Assembly: GCF_018304965.1 (NCBI RefSeq)
Contig: NZ_JAGQED010000012.1
Location: forward strand, 1-64,000
DNA: 64,000 nucleotides
Reading direction: 5' to 3'
Source: Collimonas antrihumi
GTDB lineage: Bacteria; Pseudomonadota; Gammaproteobacteria; Burkholderiales; Burkholderiaceae_D
The notes under the pieces are model-generated. The model was not told the origin of the DNA. It did not search any database and worked only from the letters and a program-made list of their open reading frames with translations. How positions within the stretch are numbered: the first letter of the stretch is position 1; each line of letters opens with the position of its first letter. A program made the translations under genes and the position numbers. This document shows positions 48,277 through 57,691 of this stretch, in pieces.

Positions 48277-48292
48277 TGTTTCACGTGAAACA
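48277..48292. promoter_or_regulatory. parS: parS centromere site 2, in a longer palindrome
   Basis: A second perfect TGTTTCACGTGAAACA, 59 bases from site 1. The symmetry extends to 30 bases (48270-48299) through GGCGAT/ATCGCC arms, so the transcript could fold and the site may also act as a terminator between the TSUP gene and mnmG. Confidence 0.95.
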
Positions 48293-48328
48293 ATCGCCGC
48301 TCTCAAAACTGATTTACATATCTAGTAT

Positions 48329-49102
48329 CTACTTAAGGAAGGCGTCGTAACCAGTTTTCAAAATCAATACCGATACCACCAGCAAAAATAGCTTCCGCAC
48401 AAAACCGCTGCCATGCTTGAGTGCAAGCCTCGTACCGACCAATGACCCAGCGACATTACAGATAGCCATTATCAATCCAAGCTGCCAGATGATATGTCCG
48501 CTATATCCAAACCAAAGCAAGGCAGCCAAATTGGTCGCGACATTAATAACCTTGGATACGGCTGATGCAGCAAGGAAATCGAAACCAAAAAATCGCACAA
48601 ACAGGAAAATCAGGAAGCTACCTGTACCAGGGCCAAAAACACCGTCATAAAATCCGATGCCGCCGCCGATCAATACCGCTAACAACTTCTCTTTCGACCC
48701 GGTATGAAGGGGAGCATGGATACTGCCGAAATCTTTCTTCTTCACCGTGTATATGGCGACAGCCAGCAAAATGAAAGGCAGAGATTTACGAATCGCCTCG
48801 GTCGGTATATGGGTGACCACATAAGCACCCAGGAACGAAAGCAAAAATGCCGCTCCAGCAGCCGGTAGTGCAGCGCTCCACGCCAGCTTGACCCGCTTGG
48901 CGAAATTGATCGCGGCAGCGCTAGTGCCGAATATCCCTGCCAGTTTATTGGTTCCGAAAATGGTGGCCGGCGCGGTATTGGGCAGCATCGAGAACAGGGC
49001 TGGAATCTGGATCAAGCCCCCTCCTCCAACCACGGCATCAATCAGACCTGCAACGAAACTGGCAATAGCCAAAATAAGAAAATCGGGAAATAACTCAGGC
49101 AT
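48329..49102 (-). CDS. TSUP-family permease (TauE/SafE)
   Basis: A 257-residue membrane protein of about eight helices. The N-terminal FVAGLIDAVVGGGGLIQIPA and the second-half repeat GGGIGFYDGVFGPGTGSFLI are the paired TauE/SafE motifs. Members export sulfite, sulfoacetate or related organic acids. It stands alone upstream of the parS region. Confidence 0.88.
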   Translation of the reverse strand: MPELFPDFLILAIASFVAGLIDAVVGGGGLIQIPALFSMLPNTAPATIFGTNKLAGIFGTSAAAINFAKRVKLAWSAALPAAGAAFLLSFLGAYVVTHIPTEAIRKSLPFILLAVAIYTVKKKDFGSIHAPLHTGSKEKLLAVLIGGGIGFYDGVFGPGTGSFLIFLFVRFFGFDFLAASAVSKVINVATNLAALLWFGYSGHIIWQLGLIMAICNVAGSLVGTRLALKHGSGFVRKLFLLVVSVLILKTGYDAFLK

Positions 49103-49303
49103 GGTGTGGCAAACGAAGTTTGACGAATATTGAAGACATGCAATTTTACGTGCCTGAGGCTAAGTAGACATGCTGGATGGATATGTTATTTAGTCATAGC
49201 TATCCAAGTATTTCGATTGGCCAGAAAAACTTGAAAGGTTCGGATCGAAAAGTTTGGATAAGCAACATTGATATACCTGCCTATTATTTAAGCAGACAGA
49301 AAC

Positions 49304-49336
49304 AAAAAAACCCGTACCAGCTAAGCTGCGTACGGG
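49304..49336 (-). terminator. Terminator of the liv-type operon
   Basis: Reading leftward, CCCGTAC (49330-49336) pairs with GTACGGG (49311-49317) and is followed by TTTTTTT. It lies 26 bases past the livM stop. Confidence 0.85.
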
Positions 49337-49361
49337 CCTTTAAAAACCGATCAGGATTACA

Positions 49362-50375
49362 TCATCTACTCTCGGAAGATCGCTTATCAATCAAAGCAGA
49401 AATCTCCCCCACAATCCCGCGCCGGAACGCCAACACGCAAACGATGAAAATGAAGCCTGTAACGATAGTCACCGATTCGCCCAACCCGCTAAACCAGTCG
49501 ATGTGGGTAACAGATGCCAGCCAGTTGCCTATATCACCAAGCTTGTTTTCCAGCATGATGATGATCACCGCACCGACAATCGGCCCGACGATAGTGCCCA
49601 AGCCACCTACCAGCGTCATCAATACCACCAGCCCGGACATGGTCCAGTGCACGTCGGTCAGCGTTTCAAAGCCCAGCACCAGCGTCTTGGTAGAACCGGC
49701 CAAACCGGACAACGCCGCCGACAGCACGAAGGCCAGCAGCTTGTAACGATTGACGTCGTAGCCCAGCGAGATGGCGCGCGGTTCATTTTCCTTGATGGCT
49801 TTCAATACCTGGCCGAACGGAGAATTCACGGTACGCACGATAAGCGCAAAGCCGGCCACGGCAATCGCCAGCACCACATAGTACAAACTCAAGTCATTGC
49901 CGAGATCGATAAAGCCGAGCAAATGCCCGCGCGGTACGCCTTGCAAACCATCCTCGCCACCGGTGAACGGCATTTGCAGACAAACGAAATACAGCATCTG
50001 CGCCAGCGCCAAGGTGATCATCGTGAAATAAATCCCCTGGCGACGGATCGCCAGGCTACCCATCACCAGGCCGATCAAGGCACCCGCGGCAGTTCCGGCA
50101 ATCAGCCCGACTTCCGTTGGCAAGCCCACAGTCGTCAGCGTATAACCTGCAATGTAACCGGCGCCACCGAAAAACGCAGCATGTCCAAACGACAACAAAC
50201 CGGTAAAGCCGATCAGCAGATTGAAAGCGCAGGCAAACAGCGCAAAGCAGATGACCTTCATCAGAAACACCGGATAAATGCCGAACGGTGCCGCCAGTAA
50301 GGCGACTAACAGCAAACCGTAGCCGATCTTCTTGGTATCCATACTCATACTCATCCTCATAGCTGCTCCGCTCAT
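49362..50375 (-). CDS. livM: LivM-type branched-chain amino acid ABC permease
   Basis: A 337-residue permease with about nine to ten helices: NLLIGFTGLLSFGHAAFFGG and the late loop GPIVGAVIIIMLE are family marks. It pairs with the LivH-type permease, overlapping its stop by 4 bases (ATGA). It is the last gene of the operon. Confidence 0.9.
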   Translation of the reverse strand: MSGAAMRMSMSMDTKKIGYGLLLVALLAAPFGIYPVFLMKVICFALFACAFNLLIGFTGLLSFGHAAFFGGAGYIAGYTLTTVGLPTEVGLIAGTAAGALIGLVMGSLAIRRQGIYFTMITLALAQMLYFVCLQMPFTGGEDGLQGVPRGHLLGFIDLGNDLSLYYVVLAIAVAGFALIVRTVNSPFGQVLKAIKENEPRAISLGYDVNRYKLLAFVLSAALSGLAGSTKTLVLGFETLTDVHWTMSGLVVLMTLVGGLGTIVGPIVGAVIIIMLENKLGDIGNWLASVTHIDWFSGLGESVTIVTGFIFIVCVLAFRRGIVGEISALIDKRSSESR

Positions 50376-51256
50376 TTCTCTTTACCGAACAGGCCTGCGG
50401 GCCGGATCATCAGCACAATCGCCATCACGATAAACACCACCGTGGCCGACGCTTCCGGATAAAACACGCGGGTCAATCCTTCAATTACGCCTAACGCCAG
50501 GCCGGTAATGATCGATCCCATGATGGAACCCATGCCACCGATCACTACAACGGCGAATACGACGATAATCAGGTTCGAACCCATCAGTGGCGAGACCTGG
50601 ATCACCGGCGCCGCCAGCACCCCGGCAAAGGCCGCCAAAGCGACGCCGAAGCCGTAGGTCAAGGTCACCATCAGCGGCACGTTGACGCCGAACGCTTCAA
50701 CCAGCTTCGGATTCTCGGTGCCGGCACGCAGATAAGCGCCGAGCTTGGTCTTTTCAATCACGAACCAGGTTGAGAAACACACCGCCAGTGACGCCACCAC
50801 CACCCAGGCGCGATAGTTCGGCAGCACCATGAAGCCGAGATCGGTAGCGCCATTCAGCAGGTCCGGAACCGAAAACGGCTGGCCTGAGACGCCGTAGAAG
50901 GAGCGGAAGATACCCTCCACCATCAAGGTGATGCCGAAAGTCAGCAGCAAGCCGTACAGATGATCCAGCTTGTACAGCCAGCGCAGCATGGTCTTCTCTA
51001 TGACGATGCCGAACAAGCCCACCAGCAGCGGCGCCAGGATCAGCATCACCCAGTAATTCAGATTGAAATAAGTCAGGCCGATCCAGGCCAGGAACGCGCC
51101 CATCATGTACAACGCACCGTGAGCGAAATTGATCACGTTGAGCAGGCCGAAGATCACGGCCAGGCCGAGCGACAGCATGGCGTAAAACGAACCGTTGACG
51201 AGCCCCAGCAACAACTGGCTCATCAAGGCTTGAAAGGGAATGCCGAATATTTCCAT
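50372..51256 (-). CDS. livH: LivH-type branched-chain amino acid ABC permease
   Basis: A 294-residue permease: VNGSFYAMLSLGLAVIFGLL and NVINFAHGALYMMGAFLAW at the N-terminus, and VVFAVVVIGGMGSIMGSIIT near the C-terminus. With LivM it forms the membrane channel. It is separated from the binding-protein gene by 247 bases that contain a strong hairpin, so permease expression is probably set below that of the binding protein. Confidence 0.92.
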   Translation of the reverse strand: MEIFGIPFQALMSQLLLGLVNGSFYAMLSLGLAVIFGLLNVINFAHGALYMMGAFLAWIGLTYFNLNYWVMLILAPLLVGLFGIVIEKTMLRWLYKLDHLYGLLLTFGITLMVEGIFRSFYGVSGQPFSVPDLLNGATDLGFMVLPNYRAWVVVASLAVCFSTWFVIEKTKLGAYLRAGTENPKLVEAFGVNVPLMVTLTYGFGVALAAFAGVLAAPVIQVSPLMGSNLIIVVFAVVVIGGMGSIMGSIITGLALGVIEGLTRVFYPEASATVVFIVMAIVLMIRPAGLFGKEK

Positions 51257-51333
51257 GGCAATGTCATCAAAAAAATCACTCGGGCGAGTGAAGAACTATC
51301 GAACAGCGCATCAAAAAAATATCAAACAGCGCA

Positions 51334-51369
51334 CCGGCCTGCACATCTCATCAGAAATGTGCAGGCCGG
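51334..51369 (-). terminator. Strong hairpin between livK and livH genes
   Basis: CCGGCCTGCACAT (51334-51346) pairs perfectly with ATGTGCAGGCCGG (51357-51369) around a 10-base loop. No long T run follows in the leftward direction, so it is likelier an RNA-stabilising or attenuating structure than a full terminator. Confidence 0.65.
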
Positions 51370-51415
51370 CATCAGGTTGATGATGCGCCAGGCATATCTT
51401 CGGACCACGCATACG

Positions 51416-51467
51416 ACCTTGGTCCTCGACCTTGGTTCTCGACCTCGGTCCTTGAGCTTGATTCTTA
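51416..51467. repeat. Degenerate 13-base tandem repeat
   Basis: Four imperfect units of ACCTTGGTCCTCG-type sequence stand head to tail (51416, 51429, 51442 and 51455) in the spacer between the binding-protein and LivH-type genes. The function, if any, is unknown. Confidence 0.6.
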
Positions 51468-51503
51468 ACCAAGGTCAAGTGCGGTTACTGCAGAGCTGCT
51501 ATA

Positions 51504-52718
51504 TCATTTCCACAATCCGCACTTGCTCTCGGCCTTGGTGGTGAAAGCTTGTTCGCCTGGGATGGTCTGGATCTTGGTCAGGTAATCCCAAGGATATTTG
51601 GAGTCAGCCGGCGCCTTGACCTGATACAGCGTCATGTCATGCACTACCCGGCCGTCCGGGCGCAGATAAGCGTTCTTGGCATACATGTCGTTGAACTTGG
51701 CGGTGCGCAGGTGCGCCATGACTTTCTCGCCGTCATCCGTGCCGATTGCCTTGACCGCTATCAGGTATTGCATCGCAGCGGAATAATCTGCAGCTTGCAA
51801 ACTGGATGGCTCCTTTTTCATTTTTTCGAAATAACGCTTGGCCCATTTGCGCGACTCGTCGTTTTGATCCCAGTACCAGCTGTCGGTCAGGTACATGCCC
51901 TGAGTTTGTTTCAGCGTCAGCGAATGGATGTCGTTGATGAACACCAGCAAACCGGCCAGCTTGGCGTTCTTGGTAACACCGAATTCATTCGCAGCCTTGA
52001 CCGCATTGATCAAGTCGCCGCCGGCATTCGCCAGGCCGATGATTTGCGCTTTGGACGATTGCGCCTGCAGCATGAATGAAGAGAAATCGGAAGCGTTGAG
52101 CGGATGCTTGACCGCGCCCAATACGGTGCCGCCGGCAGCTTTCACCACCGCGGTCGTATCTTTTTCCAGCGAGGCGCCAAACGCATAATCGGCAGTCAGG
52201 AAATACCAGGTCTTGCCACCATGATTAACCACGGCCGAGCCGGTGCCTTTGGCCAAGGCGTAGGTATCGTAAGCATAGTGCACGGTGTAAGGCGTGCATT
52301 CTTCATTAGTCAGGCGCGTGCTGCCGGCGCCGATTTCGAAGAATGGCTTTTTCTTTTCAGCAGCAATCTTTGCCATCGCCAGAGCCGTACCGGAGTTGGT
52401 GCCGCCGATCAGCACGTCCAGTCCCTGCTGGTCAAACCATTCGCGTGCCTTGCTCGATGCGATGTCGGCTTTGTTCTGATGATCGGCCGTCACCAGTTCG
52501 ATTTTCTTACCGTTGATGCTGCCGCCCATATCGGCAATCGCCATCTTTATCGCCTCGGCGCCGCCAGGACCATCGATGTCGGAGTAGACGCTCGACATGT
52601 CGGTGATGAAGCCGATCTTGATAACGTCCCCGGAAATCTGCGCCGATGCCGGCGCCGCAAAACCGAGAGCGATGGTGCTACTCACCGCGACTGCCAAAGT
52701 CTTTAATTTGATATTCAT
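51504..52718 (-). CDS. livK: LivK-type periplasmic substrate-binding protein
   Basis: A 404-residue binding protein with a signal peptide ending at ASA near residue 26. The mature part starts QISGDVIKIGFITDMSSVYS, the pattern of Peripla_BP_6 proteins that bind branched-chain amino acids, amides or aromatic acids. ATG at 52718 has GGAG upstream. The ligand is not decided; short-chain amides or aromatic acids are as possible as leucine. It lies between the ATPase and permease genes. Confidence 0.87.
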   Translation of the reverse strand: MNIKLKTLAVAVSSTIALGFAAPASAQISGDVIKIGFITDMSSVYSDIDGPGGAEAIKMAIADMGGSINGKKIELVTADHQNKADIASSKAREWFDQQGLDVLIGGTNSGTALAMAKIAAEKKKPFFEIGAGSTRLTNEECTPYTVHYAYDTYALAKGTGSAVVNHGGKTWYFLTADYAFGASLEKDTTAVVKAAGGTVLGAVKHPLNASDFSSFMLQAQSSKAQIIGLANAGGDLINAVKAANEFGVTKNAKLAGLLVFINDIHSLTLKQTQGMYLTDSWYWDQNDESRKWAKRYFEKMKKEPSSLQAADYSAAMQYLIAVKAIGTDDGEKVMAHLRTAKFNDMYAKNAYLRPDGRVVHDMTLYQVKAPADSKYPWDYLTKIQTIPGEQAFTTKAESKCGLWK

Positions 52719-52782
52719 TGTCTTCTCCATTTTTTAAACGACTCGTCATCTCGCAATCACCGAGACTCCATCTGCCCAAAAA

Positions 52783-53550
52783 CTACACACCTAATAGTGC
52801 ATTCAACACCGGCATCTTTTCTTCCAGCTGCGACGACGCAAACGACTCGACAATCTGGCCGTGCTCCATCACATAAAAACGATCTGCCAAAGGCGCTGCA
52901 AAACGGAAGTTCTGCTCAACCATCACGATCGTGTAACCCTTGGCTTTCAACGTGGTGATCATGCGTGCCAGCGTTTGCACAATCACCGGCGCCAGGCCCT
53001 CGGAAATTTCATCCAGCAACAACAAACGCGCGCCGGTGCGCAAGATGCGCGCAACTGCCAGCATCTGTTGTTCACCGCCGGACAGCCGCGTACCCTGGCT
53101 GTTCCTGCGTTCTTTCAGGTTGGGAAACATGTCATAGATTTCTTCGACAGACATGCCCTTTTCAGTGGTCGACAGCGACGGCGGCAACAACAGGTTTTCT
53201 TCCGTCGACAAGGAAGAAAATATGCCGCGCTCCTCAGGACAATAACCGACGCCATGATGCGCAATCTTGTGGGTCGGCAGGCCGATCGTCTCGACCCCGC
53301 CGATCCTGATCGAACCCTTGCGCGCACCGGTCAAGCCCATGATCGCGCGCATGGTAGTAGTGCGGCCGGCGCCGTTGCGGCCCAGCAGCGTCACCACTTC
53401 GCCCTTGTGCACACTGAGGTTCACATTGTGCAAAATGTGCGATTCGCCATACCAGGCTTGCAGATTTTCGATATCGAGCGCAGGCGTACCAAGCGTACCT
53501 TTTGCAGCCGCGCCGACAGATGGAGATTGTGGGGATTCAACTGCAGACAT
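52783..53550 (-). CDS. livF: LivF-type ABC ATPase with Arg in the Walker A motif
   Basis: A 255-residue ATPase: signature LSGGEQQMLAVARIL and Walker B LLLLDEISEGLAP. The Walker A reads GRNGAGRTT, with Arg where Lys is normally required. The start is ATG at 53550, which shares one base with the LivG stop (TGATG). It should pair with LivG as the second ATPase. The Lys-to-Arg change may reduce hydrolysis at one site; I recall it in other betaproteobacterial LivF proteins too. Confidence 0.9.
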   Translation of the reverse strand: MSAVESPQSPSVGAAAKGTLGTPALDIENLQAWYGESHILHNVNLSVHKGEVVTLLGRNGAGRTTTMRAIMGLTGARKGSIRIGGVETIGLPTHKIAHHGVGYCPEERGIFSSLSTEENLLLPPSLSTTEKGMSVEEIYDMFPNLKERRNSQGTRLSGGEQQMLAVARILRTGARLLLLDEISEGLAPVIVQTLARMITTLKAKGYTIVMVEQNFRFAAPLADRFYVMEHGQIVESFASSQLEEKMPVLNALLGV

Positions 53551-54320
53551 CAATGCGCTCCTGCCAGTACCTCGGTAGTGGTGCCCATATAGGCTTCCAT
53601 TACCAACGGGTTCTTCGAGACTTCTTCATAGCGGCCTTCCGCCAGCATCGCACCGCGTTGCAGCACGCTGATCTTGTCGCAGATGCCTGACACCACATTC
53701 ATGTTGTGCTCCACCATCAGGATGGTGCGGCCGGCAGATACCTTCTTGATCAGCGCCGTGACCCGATCGACATCTTCGTGTCCCATGCCTTGCGTGGGTT
53801 CATCCAGCAGCATCAGTTCCGGCTCCATGCCCAGGGTGGTGGCAATCTCCAACGCCCGCTTGCGGCCGTATGGCAGATCGACTGTCAGGGTATCGGCAAA
53901 TTCGGTCAGGTCGACTTCTGCCAGCAATTCCATCGCGCGCTCGTTCAATTGCGCCAGCGAACTGCCGCTTTTCCAGAAATGGAAAGAAGTCCCCAGTGTG
54001 CGCTGCAATCCTATGCGGACGTTCTCCATCACGCTCAAATGCGGGAAAACAGCAGAAATCTGGAAGGAACGGATGATCCCCTGGCGGGCGATCTGGGCCG
54101 GCGCTTCGGTGGTGATGTCGCGGCCGTTGAACAGAATCTGGCCGGAAGTCGGCACCAGGAATTTAGTCAGCAGATTGAAGCAAGTCGTCTTCCCTGCCCC
54201 GTTGGGACCGATCAGTGCGTGGATATGGCCGCGCTCGACCTGCAAGTTAACGCCATTGACGGCCGTAAACCCCCTGAACTCCTTGGTCAGATTTTTTGTC
54301 TCCAAGATGATGTCGGTCAT
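53550..54320 (-). CDS. livG: LivG-type ABC ATPase
   Basis: A 256-residue ATPase: Walker A GPNGAGKT, the region VDLPYGRKRALEIATTLGM in place of the usual signature, and Walker B LMLLDEPTQGMGHED. ATG at 54320 has AGGAG upstream; 46 codons of open frame before it are discarded because homology begins at the ATG. It is the first gene of the operon livG-livF-livK-livH-livM. Confidence 0.92.
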   Translation of the reverse strand: MTDIILETKNLTKEFRGFTAVNGVNLQVERGHIHALIGPNGAGKTTCFNLLTKFLVPTSGQILFNGRDITTEAPAQIARQGIIRSFQISAVFPHLSVMENVRIGLQRTLGTSFHFWKSGSSLAQLNERAMELLAEVDLTEFADTLTVDLPYGRKRALEIATTLGMEPELMLLDEPTQGMGHEDVDRVTALIKKVSAGRTILMVEHNMNVVSGICDKISVLQRGAMLAEGRYEEVSKNPLVMEAYMGTTTEVLAGAH

Positions 54321-54543
54321 CTGGTCTCCTATTGATATTGCTTGTTCGGAACATTCCTGGTTCAAAGATGAAATGGCAATCATCTTATCAGCCTTATATT
54401 TTTTTATGGATACTACCGGTGCCACTCTACTGGAGCAATACGTAGAAATACTATACAAAAACTTTACAGAAATTAACTATGCCTGACAAAATAGTTTGCT
54501 AAATATTTATGTCAGGAAACCAAATTTTGTTTGATTCTTCCTC

Positions 54544-56166
54544 CTAGCGGCCTTCCTTTATGAATTTTGCTGCCATTTCCGCAATCATCAAGGTTGGCGA
54601 ATTGGTATTGCCGGAAGTGATCGTCGGCATCACGGAGGCATCAACCACGCGCAATCCGGCCACGCCTTTGACCCGGAGCTGGCTATCCACCACCGCCATC
54701 GGATCGTCGCTGCGGCCCATCTTGCAAGTCCCTACCGGATGAAAAATCGTGGTGCCGACCTCGCCGGCGGCCTTGATCAATTCCTCTTCAGTCCGGTATT
54801 GCATGCCAGGCTTGAATTCTTCCGGCGCATATTTTTGCAGCGCCGGCGCTGCGATGATCTTGCGGGTCAGTTGCAGCGAAGCCGCCGCCACTTTGCGGTC
54901 TTCATCGGTATCCAGATAATTCAGCGTGATTTTTGGCGCACCCTCTGCCCTACCGGAGCCAATCCGCACATGGCCGCGCGAGGTCGGGCGTAAATTACAG
55001 ACGCTGGCGGTAAAGGCTGGAAACGCGTGCAAAGGATCGCCGAATTTCTCCAGCGATAAAGGTTGCACGTGATATTCCAGATTTGCAGTCGCTTGCATCG
55101 CATCGGATTTGGCAAACGCCCCCAATTGCGAAGGCGCCATCGACATCGGTCCGCTCTGCCTCAGCAAATATTCCATGCCGATTTTCGCTTTGCCAAACCA
55201 GCTGTTACTCATCGTATTCAGGGTCTTGACGCCGCTAATCTTGAACGCCATCCTGATCTGCAGATGATCTTGCAGATTCTCGCCCACGCCTGGCGTATCC
55301 TGCATGACCGGAATTTGATGTTGCTGCAACAGCGCCGCCGGACCGATGCCTGACAATTGCAAAATTTGCGGAGACCCTACAGCGCCCGCGCTCAATAAAG
55401 TTTCGCGGCTGGCCTCGGCATGCCACTCCTTGCCGCCACCGGAAAACTCAACTCCTTTGCACACCAGCCCCTGCTCGCCACGCTCCAGCAACAGGCGCTT
55501 TACCTGGCAACCAGTCATGATCGTCAAGTTGCCGCGGCCGCTGGCTGAACGCAAAAACGCCTTGGCTGCATTCCAGCGAATGCCGCGTTTCTGGTTGACG
55601 TCAAAGTAGCCGGATCCTTCATTGTCGCCGCGATTAAAGTCGTCAACTTTGGGAATGCCGACTTCAGCCGCGGCATCCCGGAAAGCATCCAGGATTTTCC
55701 ACGACAAACGCTGTTTTTCAACGCGCCACTCACCGCCCGCGCCGTGGAATTCGTTAGCGCCGCCGTAGTGATCCTCGCTCTTTTTAAACAGCGGCAGCAC
55801 CTGCTCCCAGCGCCATGCCGGATCGCCGGTAAGCTGCGCCCATTGATCATAATCACGGGCCTGGCCGCGCATGTAAATCATGCCATTGATCGATGAGCTT
55901 CCACCCAATACCTTACCGCGCGGATAAATCAGGCTACGCCCATTCAAACCGACATCAGGTTCAGTACGGTACATCCAGTCGGTACGAGGATTATTGATGC
56001 AATACAGGTAGCCGACAGGAATGTGGATCCAGATGTAATCGTCTTTTGCGCCTGCTTCAATCAGCAATACCTTGACCGAACCATCCTGCGTCAAACGATT
56101 CGCCAACACACAGCCGGCGGTGCCCGCGCCAATCACGATGTAGTCGTACTTACCTGCTGTTTCCAT
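54544..56166 (-). CDS. GMC-family FAD oxidoreductase (choline/alcohol dehydrogenase-like)
   Basis: A 540-residue flavoenzyme. The FAD loop IVIGAGTAGCVLANRL is at about 10-25, GGSSSINGMIYMRG is GMC signature 1, SAGAVGSPQILQLSGIGP is signature 2, and HPVGTCKMG and NTNSPTLMIAEMAAKF carry the active-site His and Asn. It oxidises an alcohol, perhaps a polyethylene-glycol-type or alkanol substrate rather than choline. It is divergent from a LysR gene that carries a stop codon. Confidence 0.9.
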   Translation of the reverse strand: METAGKYDYIVIGAGTAGCVLANRLTQDGSVKVLLIEAGAKDDYIWIHIPVGYLYCINNPRTDWMYRTEPDVGLNGRSLIYPRGKVLGGSSSINGMIYMRGQARDYDQWAQLTGDPAWRWEQVLPLFKKSEDHYGGANEFHGAGGEWRVEKQRLSWKILDAFRDAAAEVGIPKVDDFNRGDNEGSGYFDVNQKRGIRWNAAKAFLRSASGRGNLTIMTGCQVKRLLLERGEQGLVCKGVEFSGGGKEWHAEASRETLLSAGAVGSPQILQLSGIGPAALLQQHQIPVMQDTPGVGENLQDHLQIRMAFKISGVKTLNTMSNSWFGKAKIGMEYLLRQSGPMSMAPSQLGAFAKSDAMQATANLEYHVQPLSLEKFGDPLHAFPAFTASVCNLRPTSRGHVRIGSGRAEGAPKITLNYLDTDEDRKVAAASLQLTRKIIAAPALQKYAPEEFKPGMQYRTEEELIKAAGEVGTTIFHPVGTCKMGRSDDPMAVVDSQLRVKGVAGLRVVDASVMPTITSGNTNSPTLMIAEMAAKFIKEGR

Positions 56167-56244
56167 GCGTCTCTTTCTATTTTTAATTATTTATACTATT
56201 TAATAAATGCTAACAATCAAATCACCTGATGAAAAATTAATCAA

Positions 56245-57117
56245 ATGGATATTACCCAACTTCGCGCCTTCGTCACCGTCGCCAGGGAAGGAAACCTGAC
56301 CCGCGCTGCCGAATTACTACATGTCACACAACCGGCTGTCAGCCTGCAAATCAAGTCATTGCAGAGCCGCTAGAATCTGCAATTATTTATACGCATTCCA
56401 AGTAGCATGACGTTGACCGACGATGACAGCAAGTTACTGCCATTTGCAGAACGTGCAATTGCTGCCGTGTCCGAGTTACGCCAACAAGCAGAAAGCCTGC
56501 ATTCAAACAGCTCAGAAATCCTGAGCGGAAAACTCGCGATCGGTACAATTCTCGATCCTGAATTCATCCGGCTCGGTACCTTTCTCCAGCGTTTGGTAGA
56601 AAGTTATCCACAGCTTTCCACACAGTTGCAACACAGCATGTCTGACGATGTACTGCGGCAGATCAAATCAGGCCATCTCGATGTCGGTTACTACCTTGGT
56701 ATACCAAACAAAACTTTCCATCGGCTCACACTGACACAATTTACTTACTGCGTGCTTGCACCATCAGGTTGGAAAAGCCGTGTTTCTGGAAAAGACTGGC
56801 CGGCTTTGGCTGAATTACCCTGGATTTGGACGCCGCCAGAGTCGGCCCATCATCGTTTACTCAGTAAAACCTTTGCTCAATACAAAGTTGCTTTGGTTGA
56901 CCAGGAACCATCGATGCTGGATCTGGTGAAATCCGGAGTCGGTCTATCTTTAGTGCGTGAGTCAATTGCATTGCGTGAAGCACATGCTCATGGCCTCGTA
57001 ATTTCAGATACGGTCAATTTATCCACCGAACTTTCGTTTATTACCCTGGATAAACGTAAAGACGAACCAGTCATAGCTGCGATATTTGCCATATTGAAGA
57101 CGATTTGGCGTAATTAA
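56245..57117 (+). pseudogene. LysR-family regulator interrupted by one in-frame stop
   Basis: The frame from ATG 56245 reads as a LysR HTH (MDITQLRAFVTVAREGNLTR, AAELLHVTQPAVSLQIKSLQ). A TAG follows at 56371-56373, and it continues in the same frame (NLQLFIRIPSSMTLTDDDSK) to 57117, giving 290 codons, the normal length. The TAG stands where LysR proteins have Leu (SRL-N-LQLF), so a single base change (TTG to TAG) explains it. No other damage is seen in the effector domain, so the mutation is recent, a sequencing error, or suppressed. It would have controlled the divergent GMC gene. Confidence 0.85.
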
Positions 57118-57180
57118 TGTCTTAAAAACATTTTTTTAGAGCAGAAATCCTCTTTTTTTGGAAAACCAGTTTCTTCAGCT

Positions 57181-57299
57181 TTGTATTTAAAGATTTATAT
57201 ATATAAATAGTAGTAGTAGTTAACCACGTGCTTTTCTGTGGATAACTATGAATTTGACTATTCATTCAAGCACTTACGACTTGGATAAAGGCTGAGTAA
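57181..57299 (+). repeat. Origin module, copy 1
   Basis: Order of parts: AT-rich TTTAAAGATTTATATATATA (57186-57205), TAG four times (57208-57219), a short GC-richer spacer (CCACGTGC), DnaA box TGTGGATAA (57237-57245), then a shared tail. By eye it differs from copy 2 at 5 of 119 positions, three of them in the spacer. Confidence 0.9.
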
Positions 57300-57572
57300 A
57301 CCTTGTATCTGGAAAGAACATTTCTTGGATAAAAAATGAGGTGTGGATATCTAACGCGATTATTCACAATGGATTCCTGCAGTTATCCAAAGACTTATCC
57401 ACAGTTGCTTTTCTGAATCTCCTTCTTTTCTACTTTCGCTGTAGATGTCTTTTGTAAATTTCATCAAAAGGAACTTGAACAAAAAACCAATTTTTTTTGA
57501 GAAGTTGGTTTTTTAACTTTTTTTTGTTAATTATTTTTTTAAAGCAACTTCAAAAGAAAAAGCTTTTCGGTT

Positions 57573-57691
57573 TTGTATTTAAAGATTTATATATATAAAT
57601 AGTAGTAGTAGTTAACGCCCTGCTTTTCTGTGGATAACTATAAATTTGACCATTCATTCAAGCACTTACGACTTGGATAAAGGCTGAGTAA
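57573..57691 (+). repeat. Origin module, copy 2
   Basis: It is the same as copy 1, shifted by exactly 392 bases: TAG four times at 57600-57611, spacer CGCCCTGC, DnaA box at 57629-57637. The order AT-rich, then TGTGGATAA, parallels E. coli oriC, where the unwinding element precedes box R1. Confidence 0.9.
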
